Source: Gemmataceae bacterium
GTDB taxonomy: Bacteria > Planctomycetota > Planctomycetia > Gemmatales > Gemmataceae
Direction of reading: 5' to 3'
Length of the DNA stretch: 45,490 nt
Assembly: GCA_022616435.1 (NCBI GenBank)
Contig: JAKEET010000149.1
Location: 1-45,490 of the forward strand
This document shows positions 9,761-19,000 of the stretch, in pieces (within the stretch, counting starts at the first letter, position 1; every line of letters starts with the position of its first letter). The position numbers and the translations under genes were made by a program. The notes below the pieces were generated by a model, which was given only the letters and a program-made list of their open reading frames with translations, ran no database searches and was not told the origin of the DNA.

Positions 9761-11002
9761 TCACTCGTACCGCAGCGCTTCAATCGGGTCCAACCGACTC
9801 GCCCGCCGTGCGGGGTAATACCCAAAAATCATCCCCACCGCCGCGGCGAACAAGAGCGCCACCGTCGCCGCCGGGATCGAGATCACCACCGGCCATTTGG
9901 CGTCGGGCGAGAACGAGTTGATGATGGCGGTGACGCCGGCCGAGGCGCCGATGCCCAGGGCGACGCCGACCACGCCGCCGAGGGCCGACAGCAGCACCGC
10001 CTCGACCAGGAACTGGCGGAGGATGTCGCGAGCGCGGGCGCCGACCGCCATGCGGATGCCGATCTCGCGGGTGCGTTCGGTCACCGACACGAGCATGATG
10101 TTCATGATGCCGACGCCGCCGACCAGGAGCGAAATCCCGGCGATGGCCGACAACAGCAAGGTGATGGTGCCGGTGACGATGCCCATGATGTTGGCGATCT
10201 CGGTCATGTTCTGCACGCGAAAATCGGGCGCCTCGCCGGGGTGGATGTGGTGGCGCTCGAGCAGGAGCTGATGGATCTCGCTCTCGGCGTCGGCCATCTG
10301 CCGCTGGGTCCGCGCCGACACCATGATGGCGTTCACGTTGTCGAAGGCCGACCCCTGCAGCCGCTGCTTGACGGTCGAATAGGGTATGAGGACGATGTCG
10401 TCCTGGTCCTGGCCGACCATGTTGGCGCCTTTGCGTTCGAGGACGCCGATCACGACCAGGGGAATGTTCTTGATGCGGATGGTGCGCTGCAGCGGATCGC
10501 CGGTCTGAAACAGCTTGGTCGCCACGGTATGGCCGATGACGCAGACACGGTTGGCGGTGCTGACGTCGCGCTCGGTGAAGAAGACGCCGGCCCGCGGCGC
10601 CCAGTTGCGGACCACCGGATAGTCGGCGCCGACGCCCCACATCTCGCGCGGCTTCCAGTTGACGTTGCCGTAGATGACCTGGCCGCCGGCGCCGACGATG
10701 GGCGTGACCGCCAGGACCGCGGGACATTCCTCGGCGATGGCGCGGGCGTCCTTGGCGGTCAGCGTCGGCAGGTTCGCCTCGCGGACGCCGCCGCTTTGCC
10801 CCATGCCGGGCTGCACGATGATCACGTTGGTGCCGAGCCCCTGGAGCTGCCCCTGCACGTAAGCGCCGGCGCTTTCGCCGATCGACACCATGGTCGTGAC
10901 CGCGGCGATGCCGATGACGACGCCCAGCACCGTCAACCCGGCGCGCAGCTTGTTCTTGGCCAGGGCCCGTAGCGCGACGCGGATGGTGAGGAGGAGGTTC
11001 AT
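9761..11002 (-). CDS. MacB/FtsX-type ABC transporter permease
   Basis: 413 aa, full-length for the permease-only type. The N-terminal helix follows RVALRALAKNKLRAGLTVLGVVIG (8-31); a MacB periplasmic core domain follows (about 45-265, GESAGAYVQGQLQGLGTN onward); the C-terminal FtsX domain has three helices, with GGVGIMNIMLVSVTERTREIG at its start and the end motif YYPARRASRLDPIEALRYE. It has no nucleotide-binding domain, so it needs a separate ABC ATPase, which is not in this window. The partner adaptor is the upstream minus-strand gene. Oddity: the start codon is preceded directly by CCAACCA heptad repeats and has no Shine-Dalgarno, suggesting that its normal leader was replaced by the inserted segment. 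Confidence 0.92.
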   Translation of the reverse strand: MNLLLTIRVALRALAKNKLRAGLTVLGVVIGIAAVTTMVSIGESAGAYVQGQLQGLGTNVIIVQPGMGQSGGVREANLPTLTAKDARAIAEECPAVLAVTPIVGAGGQVIYGNVNWKPREMWGVGADYPVVRNWAPRAGVFFTERDVSTANRVCVIGHTVATKLFQTGDPLQRTIRIKNIPLVVIGVLERKGANMVGQDQDDIVLIPYSTVKQRLQGSAFDNVNAIMVSARTQRQMADAESEIHQLLLERHHIHPGEAPDFRVQNMTEIANIMGIVTGTITLLLSAIAGISLLVGGVGIMNIMLVSVTERTREIGIRMAVGARARDILRQFLVEAVLLSALGGVVGVALGIGASAGVTAIINSFSPDAKWPVVISIPAATVALLFAAAVGMIFGYYPARRASRLDPIEALRYE

Positions 11003-11005
11003 TTC

Positions 11006-11045
11006 TGGTGGTTGGTGGTTGGTGGTTAGTGGTTAGTGGTTGGTG
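11006..11045 (+). repeat. Heptad repeat array, left arm
   Basis: About five tandem 7-bp units read GGTTGGT or GGTTAGT on the plus strand. The array starts four bases beyond the permease start codon. It is an imperfect inverted copy of 11435-11475. Confidence 0.8.
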
Positions 11046-11379
11046 ATCAGGCGATTGAGCAGCCGGCCGACCTGATTGCCATGGTCGACCAAGACTTCGG
11101 TCGACCGCAAATAGGCCAGCCTTCTGGCGACCTCGATTTGCGTACGTACTTCCATGAGTGAACCACGCGCGACGGAAAACCGTGCAGAAACTCCCCTGTC
11201 GTGCGGCGTCCCTGGCCCTCCGCGATGTTCGATGGGATTGACACCGACGCACGACGAAGCTGGCTCGTCAATCCAAATTTTTCGTCCGCTGGAAAGACCA
11301 TGGTGGCGCGATACACCTCCGTCACCAGGTCCATCGCTTTCTGCCAGGCATCCAGTTGTTCGTAACTCTGCACAGCCAT
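11033..11379 (-). pseudogene. Frameshifted four-helix-bundle protein (23S rRNA IVP family)
   Basis: The reading frame from ATG 11379 gives MAVQSYEQLDAWQKAMDL and then LTSQLRRASVSIPSNIAEGQ, the hallmark of the four-helix-bundle family first found in 23S rRNA intervening sequences (PF05635, TIGR02436). After GEFLH the frame is lost. The expected continuation, FSVARGSLMEVRTQIEVARR, appears in another frame and runs to the stop at 11033. Aligning the two parts implies a one-base deletion near 11183-11190, where GGTTTTCC follows CTGCAC. The start has a strong AAGGAG at good spacing. Family function is unknown. A sequencing error in the T/C run cannot be ruled out; if so, the gene is intact at about 115 aa. 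Confidence 0.75.
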
Positions 11380-11434
11380 TTGAAGTCTCCTTAGTTCTTT
11401 TGACGGCGGTCGTTAGACCGGAATGGCGGACCGC

Positions 11435-11475
11435 CCACCAACCACTAACCACCAACCACTAACCACCAACCACTA
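11435..11475 (-). repeat. Heptad repeat array, right arm
   Basis: On the plus strand it reads CCACCAACCACTAACC repeatedly; on the minus strand the same GGTTGGT/GGTTAGT heptads as the left arm. It contains the adaptor stop codon at 11473-11475 at its edge. Confidence 0.8.
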
Positions 11476-12819
11476 CCTCTTCGGTTGAATGCCTGTCACC
11501 AGTTTCTGATCTTCAACCAGCTCGCCGGCGACCATCTCGGTGTGGTGGGCGCTGCTCAAGCCGGTGACGACTTCCACGGCCCTCAAGAAATCGCCGTCCA
11601 CGACCCAGACGTGGCGGCGATTGCGATGGCGGCGCGCCTCGGCCTTTTCCTGGGCGGACGGCGTCGCGGCCACGCCCTCGTCGCTGGCGGCCTGCGGCTT
11701 GTTCTCCAGGATGTGCCGGTCCTCAGGCCGCACCTGGTCGCGCTGCGGGTAGAAGCGCAAGGCCGCGTTGGGAATCCGCAGGGCGCTTTCCTTCTCGCGC
11801 AACTGGAACGACACGTTCGCGGTCATGCCCGGCCTGAGCTTGAGGTCCGGGTTCGGGGCCGACACCACCACCGGATAGGTGACGACGTTTTGCGTGGTCG
11901 TGGAGTTCATGCGGATCCCGGTCTTGGGCAGGATTGTTGCCTTGAACAGCTCGTCGGGATAGGACTCGACCGTGAAGTGAACCGGCTGCCCCGTTTTTTC
12001 GGCCTCCACGATGTAGCCGATGTCGGCTTCATCGACCGCGGCGAACACCAGCATCTCCTCGCGCATGTTCTTGCCGATGACGAACAGCTCGGGCGTTTGA
12101 AACTGTGCCGCCATGGTCTGTCCCGCGTCGATCTTGCGCTCGATGACGATGCCGTCCACGGGCGACTCGATCTTGGTGTAGCCCAGGTTGGTCTTGGAAA
12201 GGTCATAGCCCGCTTTCGCTTGCTTGACCTGCGCCTCGGCCTGCTTGACCGCTGCTTGGGCTTGCTTGACCGACGCCTTGGCCACGTCCACCAGCGCCTC
12301 GAACGACTTGAGATCGTACGTGTACTTGTCCATCTCGGTCGCCGACGTGAAGTTCTTGTTGAGCGCCTGCAGCTGCTCGTAACGCTCCTTGTCGTTGCTC
12401 GCCTGATCGCGCCTGGCCAGCGCCTGCTTGACCTCGGCCTTGCGCGTGTCCCACATGGCATTGGCGCTCAGCAGGGCGGCCATGGCGCTGTCCACGTTCG
12501 CCTGGTCGCGGTCCAGGTTCGCCTGGTAAACCTTGGGATCGACGTCAGCCAGCGGATCGCCGACTTTCACGTCGCTGTTGTAGTCCACGTAGATCTTGAC
12601 GATCGGCCCGGAGACCACCGAGCCAATCTTGACCGACAGCACCGGCTGAATCGTCCCCGTTGCATTGACGACCGCCGCGATCCGCCCGCGCGTCACCTCC
12701 GCGTCCCGGTACACGACGCGATTGCGCTCCTTCATGTACCGGCCGAGCGGACCGGTGACCAGGAAACCGAGCCCGCCGAGAAATCCGAGGATGACCAACC
12801 AGCGAATCAATCGTTTCAT
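11473..12819 (-). CDS. MacA/HlyD-type periplasmic adaptor of an efflux transporter
   Basis: 448 aa from ATG 12819 (MKRLIRWLVILGFLG), which has GAGGTG four bases upstream; an in-frame ATG at 12837 lacks this. An N-terminal membrane helix (about 5-24) is followed by half of a lipoyl-like domain (VVNATGTIQPVLSVKIGS), a long alpha-helical hairpin rich in A, K and Q (about 90-210, with KQAQAAVKQAEAQVKQAK), the second lipoyl half (ESPVDGIVIERKIDAGQT) and the beta-barrel and membrane-proximal parts (LRPGMTANVSF). Such adaptors join an inner-membrane ABC permease to an outer-membrane channel. The permease lies downstream, but the ABC ATPase gene commonly found between them is absent. The C-terminal region has an extended charged stretch (EKAEARRHRNRRH). 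Confidence 0.9.
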   Translation of the reverse strand: MKRLIRWLVILGFLGGLGFLVTGPLGRYMKERNRVVYRDAEVTRGRIAAVVNATGTIQPVLSVKIGSVVSGPIVKIYVDYNSDVKVGDPLADVDPKVYQANLDRDQANVDSAMAALLSANAMWDTRKAEVKQALARRDQASNDKERYEQLQALNKNFTSATEMDKYTYDLKSFEALVDVAKASVKQAQAAVKQAEAQVKQAKAGYDLSKTNLGYTKIESPVDGIVIERKIDAGQTMAAQFQTPELFVIGKNMREEMLVFAAVDEADIGYIVEAEKTGQPVHFTVESYPDELFKATILPKTGIRMNSTTTQNVVTYPVVVSAPNPDLKLRPGMTANVSFQLREKESALRIPNAALRFYPQRDQVRPEDRHILENKPQAASDEGVAATPSAQEKAEARRHRNRRHVWVVDGDFLRAVEVVTGLSSAHHTEMVAGELVEDQKLVTGIQPKR

Positions 12820-13039
12820 GCCGCACCTCATGAGCAAAGACTATCGGTTTCATCTTACCGTGGGGCGGACATTCGTGTCTGCGGGAGCAAGCCGAGTGTC
12901 TCTACCCCTGTCTACCCCGCAAGGGTCAAGTTGGTTGCAGCGCGGTGACGATACAACCGATGCAACCGGTATTCCTTGCCTGGCTTGGCCAACCGGAAAA
13001 CCTGGGTCGCCTGGCGAGCTTCGCCCGGAAAGGTCGGTC

Positions 13040-14371
13040 ATGAAGAGTTGGCAGCGAATCGCGGCGGGCGGGCTTTGCGTGCTCGGCGGGTTCTTCGCGA
13101 ATCCCCGGCAGGCGCACGCTCAGCACGGGGTCTTCCTGTCCGGCGGCGGCCCGGTCCAGCGCTCGATGGGCGGCGCCGCCACCGCCAACCCGATCGACTC
13201 GCTCGGGGCCGCCTTCTGGAACCCCGCTACCCTCAGCGGCCTGCCGCACAACGACATGACCTTTGGCGTCGAGCTGCTGATTCCGCACACCGACCTGTTC
13301 TCCAGCATTCCCCCGAATTTTCTGGGACCGGGCGTGCCGCCCGTGACGTTCAGCGACACCTCGCACTCGGACACGGGCACGATGATCGTCCCCAACGTCG
13401 GCGTCGCCTATCGCTTGGCCGATTCGAATCTCACGCTTGGCCTGGGCGTCATCTCGGCGGCCGGGTTCGGCGTCAACTACCCGGCGAGCTTCACCAATCC
13501 GGTGCTGACGCCGCCGGGCCCGATCGGCCTGGGGCTCGGCAACGTGTACTCGAACCTGCAGGTCTACCAGATCGTGCCGAGCATCTCGCTGCAAGTGAAC
13601 GAACGGCTGTCGATCGGCGTCAGCCCGATCGTCAGCCTGGCCAACTTGCGGCTGAATCCGCTTATCTTCGCGGCGCCCGACGACGCCAACGGCGACACGT
13701 TCTTCACCTACCGCGAGGCCACGCACAACCACAACCAGTGGGGCGGCGGCTTCCAGGTCGGCGTCTTCTGGCAGGGGCCGGCGTGCTGGAACTTCGGCGT
13801 CAGCTTCAAGAGCCCGCAGTGGTTCGAGACGTTTCGCTTCAACACGGTCGATGAGCTGGGTTTGCCGCGCGAGGACACGATCCGCTTCGACTTGCCGTGG
13901 ATCGCATCGGTCGGCGTCGCCTACACCGGCCTGGAGCGCTGGACCTTCGCCGGCGACGTGCGCTACATCGACTACCGCAACGCCGAGGGTTTCGACGCCA
14001 GCGGTTTTGCCCCGGACGGCTCGGTGCGCGGCATCGGCTGGGACAGCCAGGTCGTGGTCACCGGCGGCATGCAGTATCAGGTGAGCGACCGCCTCTCGGT
14101 GCGGATGGGCTATTCGTACAACAACAACCCGCAGGACAGTTCGGTGGCGTTGTTCAACGTCGGGGCGCCGACGATCCTGGAGCACACCATCGGCACGGGG
14201 GCATCGTGGAGCCTGAGCGAATGCCTGGTCGTGTCGTTCGCGTATCTATACGCCTTCGAAAACGAAGTGGAAGGTCCGCTGGTGTTTCCCGGCGGCGCGG
14301 CGCCGGGAACCGTGGTCCGCAGCCGGGTCAGCGCCGACGCGTTCGTGCTGGGGATGACGGTGAAATACTAG
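13040..14371 (+). CDS. FadL/OmpP1-type outer-membrane transport protein
   Basis: 443 aa. ATG 13040 (MKSWQRIAAGGLCVLGG) has AAGG six bases upstream and begins a signal peptide probably cleaved near AHA-QH (26-28). The mature N-terminus has the family pattern GGGPVQRSMGGAATANPIDS then AFWNPATLSGL, the FadL hatch region. The rest alternates short hydrophobic and polar stretches typical of a beta-barrel and ends in MTVKY, with an aromatic last residue as in outer-membrane barrels. FadL proteins carry long-chain fatty acids or other hydrophobic compounds across the outer membrane; the substrate here is unknown. It is divergent from the MacA-like gene across 220 bp and ends one base short of the convergent methyltransferase. 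Confidence 0.85.
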   Translation: MKSWQRIAAGGLCVLGGFFANPRQAHAQHGVFLSGGGPVQRSMGGAATANPIDSLGAAFWNPATLSGLPHNDMTFGVELLIPHTDLFSSIPPNFLGPGVPPVTFSDTSHSDTGTMIVPNVGVAYRLADSNLTLGLGVISAAGFGVNYPASFTNPVLTPPGPIGLGLGNVYSNLQVYQIVPSISLQVNERLSIGVSPIVSLANLRLNPLIFAAPDDANGDTFFTYREATHNHNQWGGGFQVGVFWQGPACWNFGVSFKSPQWFETFRFNTVDELGLPREDTIRFDLPWIASVGVAYTGLERWTFAGDVRYIDYRNAEGFDASGFAPDGSVRGIGWDSQVVVTGGMQYQVSDRLSVRMGYSYNNNPQDSSVALFNVGAPTILEHTIGTGASWSLSECLVVSFAYLYAFENEVEGPLVFPGGAAPGTVVRSRVSADAFVLGMTVKY

Positions 14372-14372
14372 G

Positions 14373-15368
14373 TCAGCGCTTCATCATCTGCAAGAAGATG
14401 ATGTTCTGGTTGTCCTCGGCGAACAGGCGGATGTCGCGGATGTCGGCCAGGGGGACTTCCTCGGAGATCGCGAGCATTTCCTGGCGGGTGCGGAAGATCA
14501 GCTTCCACGCCATGTACGATTCCATGTAGCCCACGTCGGGAACGCCGGGCAGGAAGTTGGCGATCAACAGCCGGCCGCGCGGCCGCAGCAGCTCGAACAG
14601 CACCGCGGTCAGGCGCTGCGCCGCGGGGAGCTGCAGGTAATCGTAAAGGCCGGTGCAATAGATCAGATCGAACTGGCCGAGGTCGTGGCGGTCGGTCAGG
14701 AGCTGGCGGATGGTGACGTTGGAGGTTTCGACGCCGTGGCCGCCGTGAACGCGGGCCACTTCCTCGAGGCTGCTGGGGTCGGAATCCATGGCCACGTAGC
14801 GGCCGAACCGGCGTCGTTTGATGGTCGAGCACAAGAGCCCTTCGCGCAAATGGCCCGACGCCACCGACAGGATGTGGGGCCTGCCGATCTCTTCGGACAG
14901 CACATCGACAAGGTCGGCGATGTAGCCGCGGCGGGCCCGCACGGCTTCGCAAGCGGCGCTGGCCGTCGTGAAGTCGAAGATCCGCCGGCCGAGCTCGGTC
15001 GTCCCCTCCGGCAACGGCCAGCCTTCCTCGCGGCCGTAGATGTAGTCCATCAGGATGGCGTCGCCGGCGTAGCCGCGCGGCTTGCTGAACGCGCGGCAGG
15101 TGAAGGGATCCTGGTGCAGCAACTCGCGGAGCGGGTGGCGCAGACAGACGTCGACGAACTGCGACCATTCGGGTTCGCTCGACTTGAGCCGCCGCGCCTG
15201 CAGGACCGGCAGCAGCTCGCGCATGCCGTCGCTGACCTGCCCGTCGCGAAAGCGCTCGCAGGCGTAGTCGAGGATCTTGACGTCGATGGGCTCGTCGTGG
15301 AAGACCTCGGTCAGGTCACGAACGTCCGGTCGTTCCATGGTGGCAGGGCCCGTGTCCATATCAAGCAT
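14373..15368 (-). CDS. Class I SAM-dependent methyltransferase, possibly PhcB-like
   Basis: 331 aa. ATG 15368 has AGGTGG at normal spacing. An N-terminal helical part (about 20-140) contains FSKPRGYAGDAILMDYIYG, a motif I associate with the methyltransferase family annotated as 3-hydroxypalmitic acid methyl ester biosynthesis (PhcB-like). A Rossmann SAM domain follows: motif I is ILSVASGHLREG near 165-176 (the usual GxGxG is replaced), acidic motif II is VAMDSDPSS, motif IV is FDLIYCTGLYDYL, and RGRLLIANFLPG follows. The last strands are present (IRDIRLFAEDNQNIIFLQMM). PhcB-type enzymes make a fatty-acid methyl ester quorum signal in Ralstonia; whether this protein does so is unproven. The adjacent FadL-type porin is compatible with a lipid substrate, but the two genes are convergent, not one operon. 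Confidence 0.75.
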   Translation of the reverse strand: MLDMDTGPATMERPDVRDLTEVFHDEPIDVKILDYACERFRDGQVSDGMRELLPVLQARRLKSSEPEWSQFVDVCLRHPLRELLHQDPFTCRAFSKPRGYAGDAILMDYIYGREEGWPLPEGTTELGRRIFDFTTASAACEAVRARRGYIADLVDVLSEEIGRPHILSVASGHLREGLLCSTIKRRRFGRYVAMDSDPSSLEEVARVHGGHGVETSNVTIRQLLTDRHDLGQFDLIYCTGLYDYLQLPAAQRLTAVLFELLRPRGRLLIANFLPGVPDVGYMESYMAWKLIFRTRQEMLAISEEVPLADIRDIRLFAEDNQNIIFLQMMKR

Positions 15369-15591
15369 GTCGATCCACCTGATCGGGCGAACGTGGCCGC
15401 CGGATCCGCGGTCGTGGCGTCAAATGGCGGTGGGGGAGATGCAAGGTAACAAAATTGACCGGCGGGTCTGAAGTTGGACCGGCGCAAACTTGCAAGATTT
15501 ACAACAAAAGGTGGCAAACTGTGGCGAACGGCGAAGCAGGGCAAGCCGGTGAAGAAAGACGCCGGATTCGGCAGTGCCGGATCAGTTGCAG

Positions 15592-15614
15592 TTGGCATGC
15601 GTGGCACTTTGGCA
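15592..15614 (+). repeat. TGGCA motif cluster 1
   Basis: TGGCA occurs at 15593, 15602 and 15610, spaced 9 and 8 bp apart. A second cluster with the same spacing lies at 15831-15860. Confidence 0.55.
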
Positions 15615-15830
15615 GGGTCGAGCCGGTATCACGCTGCCACCCTGTGACGGGCGTTCATCATAACGACCGTTTTCAGAAGAGCTTATAGACACCGGCTGCC
15701 AACTCACCCAGGGTCCAACAGCCGGTGGCCGGTGGCTGGACCGGGGTCGATTCGGAAGGAAAAAACGTCGTAACTTATCAATTATCAATCAGTTAAGTTA
15801 ATTTCTCGGCGAACGCCGACGTGCATATCG

Positions 15831-15860
15831 TGGCAATGTGGCATTTGTGGCATTCTGGCA
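15831..15860 (+). repeat. TGGCA motif cluster 2
   Basis: TGGCA occurs at 15831, 15839, 15848 and 15856, spaced 8, 9 and 8 bp apart. The last copy is also the -24 element of a candidate sigma-54 promoter. Confidence 0.55.
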
Positions 15861-15870
15861 CGCTCGTGGC
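15856..15870 (+). promoter_or_regulatory. Candidate sigma-54 (-24/-12) promoter
   Basis: TGGCACG at 15856-15862 matches the -24 consensus exactly and TGGC at 15867-15870 approximates TTGC. The GG and GC dinucleotides are ten bases apart, as required. It lies about 110-240 bp upstream of the possible kinase starts. Because TGGCA recurs nearby, chance is a real alternative. Confidence 0.3.
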
Positions 15871-16099
15871 CATGTCGCTGCGCCCGTCTGCACCGCCGGC
15901 AAAGCTCGAAGCCCAGACTTGAAGGGAAATTGTGAGCTAGAGTTGACCGGAGACTCTGCATAAGATAGCTAGTCTGGGATGAGAAATTGGGCTCGCCCTC
16001 GCGGACACTCCCCTGACAGAAGTTGACTTTCCCCTGGCGGATGCGCGGATCTTCGGTGGACGCTTCCAGGCTGATCGGCTGCTCAAACACGGGCATGGC

Positions 16100-19000
16100 G
16101 TGTCGACCTGGCTGGGCGTCGATCTCAAAGAAGATCGTCCGGTGGTCATCAAGATCGCCGCCAGAGATAGTCTGTCCATCGGCGCGCAGATGCGCCTGGA
16201 GCATGAGGCGGGCGTCCTTCGGCAAATCCATAGCCCGTTCATCGCCGCACTTCTCGAGCTCGGCTGGCAAGACGACTTGCTGTACCTGGTGATGCCGCTC
16301 GTCGAGGGGACCACGCTGGCCGAGCGGCTGCGGGTTGGCCCGCTGGGAGTGCGCGACACCGTGGCGCTGGCGCGGTGCCTGATGTCGGCGCTGCAAGAAG
16401 TGCACGACCAGGGAGTGCTGCACCGCGATCTCAAGCCGGCCAACATCATCCTCCGCGCCGGCGACCGCTCGGACCCCGCCGCGGCGCACGCGCCGCCGTG
16501 CGCCACGTTGATCGATTTCGGCCTGGCCCGCAGCGCCCGGCTGGATGCGTCGATCCGCGACCAGCCGGTCGGCACGGCGCGGTACATGTCGCCGGAGCAG
16601 GCCGGCCTGCTCGATCACGATCCGGACGAGCGCTCCGATCTCTATTCGGCCGGCGTGGTGCTGTTTGAATCGCTGGCGGGCCGCGCTCCCTTCGATGGAC
16701 AGAGCGTCAGCGAGGTGCTCCGCCAGCACATGGCCCAGCCGGCGCCCAAGCTGCGCAGCCTGGGCGTGGCCGTGCCGCGCGCGCTCGATGAGATCATCCA
16801 GCGGCTGCTGCGCAAGGACCCGCGCGATCGCTATCAGACGGCCGAGGCGGTGCTGGCCGATTTGACGCAGCTCACGGCGGCGCTCGACAAGGGCGTGGGC
16901 GATCCGCCCCTGGTGGTCGGCCTGCGCGATCGGCGGCGGACGCTCACCGAGCCGGCGTTTGTCGGCCGCGGCGCCGAGCTGGCCGCCCTGGACCTGGAGT
17001 GCGACCAGGCCCGTCAGGGGGACGGCGGCCTGGTGTTTCTCGAGGCGGAGTCCGGCGGCGGCAAGTCGCGGTTGCTGCTGGAACTGGCCCAGCGCAGCGC
17101 CCGCCAGGGGTTCCGGGTATACCGCGGTCAGGGCCTGGACCAGACCGCGCAGCGGCCGTTCCAGGTGCTGGTCGGCGTCGCCGCGGACCTGATTCAGGAC
17201 TGCAAGGCGGACGCGGCGCTGGCGCCGGCTGTTCAGGCGCGTTTGGGCGAACAGCGCGAGGCCGTTTGCGCCGCCCTGCCGGAGCTGTCGGAGGCGCTCG
17301 GCGCCTTCTCGACGGCGGTGCTCGGTCCGGAGACGTTCGGCCAGGCGCGCAGCCTGCAAGCGCTGGCGGCCTTGCTGGACGCGCTGGGCACCGAGGACCG
17401 GCCCGCCCTGGTGCTGCTCGACGATTGCCAGTGGGCCGACGAGCTCACCTTGAAACTGGTGGGCGCGTGGCAGCGACGCCGCGGCGAGCGTCGCGGCGCC
17501 CGGCACGTGTTGCTGGTGATCGCCTTCCGCTGCGACGAAGTCCCCGCCGAGCACCTGCTGCGCACGTTGAACTCCGCCAGCCACCTGGCGCTGCCGCCGT
17601 TTGACGGCCGCGACGTCCGCCGCCTGGCGGAGTCGATGGCGGGTCCGCTTCCTGACGAGGCCCTCAGCGTGGTGGAGCAGCTCTCCGAAGGCAGTCCCTT
17701 CATGGCCGCGGCGGTGTTGCAGGGGCTGGTCGAATCGGGGGCGTTGGTTGCGGAACCCAGCGGCTGGCGCGTCGAGCCGCTGGCGCTGGCCGACGTGCAG
17801 TCGTCGCGGCATGCGGCGGCGTTTCTGGTGCGGCGCATCGAGCTGTTGCCCGCGGACGTGATGCAGTTGTTGTCGGCCGGCGCCGTGCTCGGCAAGGAAT
17901 TCGATCTGGACTTCGCCGCCCGGCTGGCCCGGCAGACGCCGGCCGAGGCCGTGGCCGCCCTGGATGAAGCGCGGCGCCGGCACATCGTCTGGGCGCGGCG
18001 CCGCGAGACGAGCTGCGCGTTCATTCACGACAAGCTGCGGCACACGCTGCTCGAGCGGTTGCCGCCGGCGGACCAGCAGGAGCTGCACCGCCGGGCCGCC
18101 TTGCAGTTGGAAAGCCAGGGCGGGGACCGGGCCTTCGAGCTGGCGTATCACTTCGACGCGGCCGGCCTGTGCGAGCGGGCGCTGCCGCATGCGCTGACGG
18201 CCGCGGAACAGGCGCGGGCCCAGCACTCGCTCGAGATCGCCGAGCAACAGTATGGGATCGCCGGCCGGGGAGTCGGCGCCGCCGACCGGACGACGCGGTT
18301 TGGCATCGCCGAAGGTCTGGGCAACGTCGCCATGCTTCGCGGCCGCTACGACGAAGCCGCGACGCAATTCGAGATTGCCCTGGGACTCGCCGACGGCCAG
18401 ACCGCGCAGGCCGAAATCGAGGGGAAGCTGGGTGAGCTCGCCTTCAAGCGCGGCGACGTCAAGACGGCGACGATCCGCATCGAGCACGCCCTGCGGCAGC
18501 TAGGCAGCCCGGTGCCGCGCTGGTCGATCACGTTCTTGATCCTGGTGCTGTGGGAAGTGCTGGTACAGTTTTTCCACAGTGCGTGCCCACGCTTCTTCGT
18601 TGGCCGCCGCTCCAGCGAGCGCTTCGCCGGCGAGCGGCTGGCGTTGCGGCTGTACAGCCGGCTGGCGCATCTGTACTGGTTTCATCGCGGCACGGTGGCG
18701 GCGTTGTGGGCGCACCTGCGCGAGCTGAACCGGGCCGAGCTGTATCCGCCGACCCCCGAGCTGGCCCAGGCGTATTCCGAGCACGCCCCCGCCATGAGCC
18801 TGATCGCCTGGTTCAGCCGCGGCATCGCCTACGCCGAGAAGTCGCTGGCCATGCGCAAGCAATTCGGCGATCTGTGGGGGCAGGGGCAATCGCTGCACTT
18901 CTACGGCATCGTGCTGTACGCGGCGTCGCGCTTCAAGGATTGCCTCGGTCGTTGCCGGGAAGCCGTCCGCTTGCTGGAGCGGACCGGCGACTTCTGGGAG

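Larger units (their letters stand above)
11003..11472. mobile_element. 470-bp heptad-bounded segment inserted between adaptor and permease genes
   Basis: It fills exactly the space between the adaptor stop (11473) and the permease start (11002). Inverted arrays of GGTTGGT/GGTTAGT heptads form its ends (11006-11045 and 11435-11475) and a broken four-helix-bundle gene lies inside. No transposase is present, so mobility is inferred from the inverted termini and its position in a normally compact operon. A simple expansion of intergenic repeats is the alternative. Confidence 0.4.
15369..16099. other. Intergenic region upstream of the hybrid kinase gene
   Basis: About 730 bp with no convincing gene up to the coding frame that opens at 15983. 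It holds two clusters of TGGCA motifs, an AT-rich stretch around 15770-15802 and a candidate sigma-54 site. The last part (about 15983-16099) is probably coding for the kinase N-terminus; see that entry. Confidence 0.6.

Noticed and set aside
11006..11475. Heptad arrays as a CRISPR array
   Set aside because: Units are 7 bp and contiguous, with no spacers and no cas genes.
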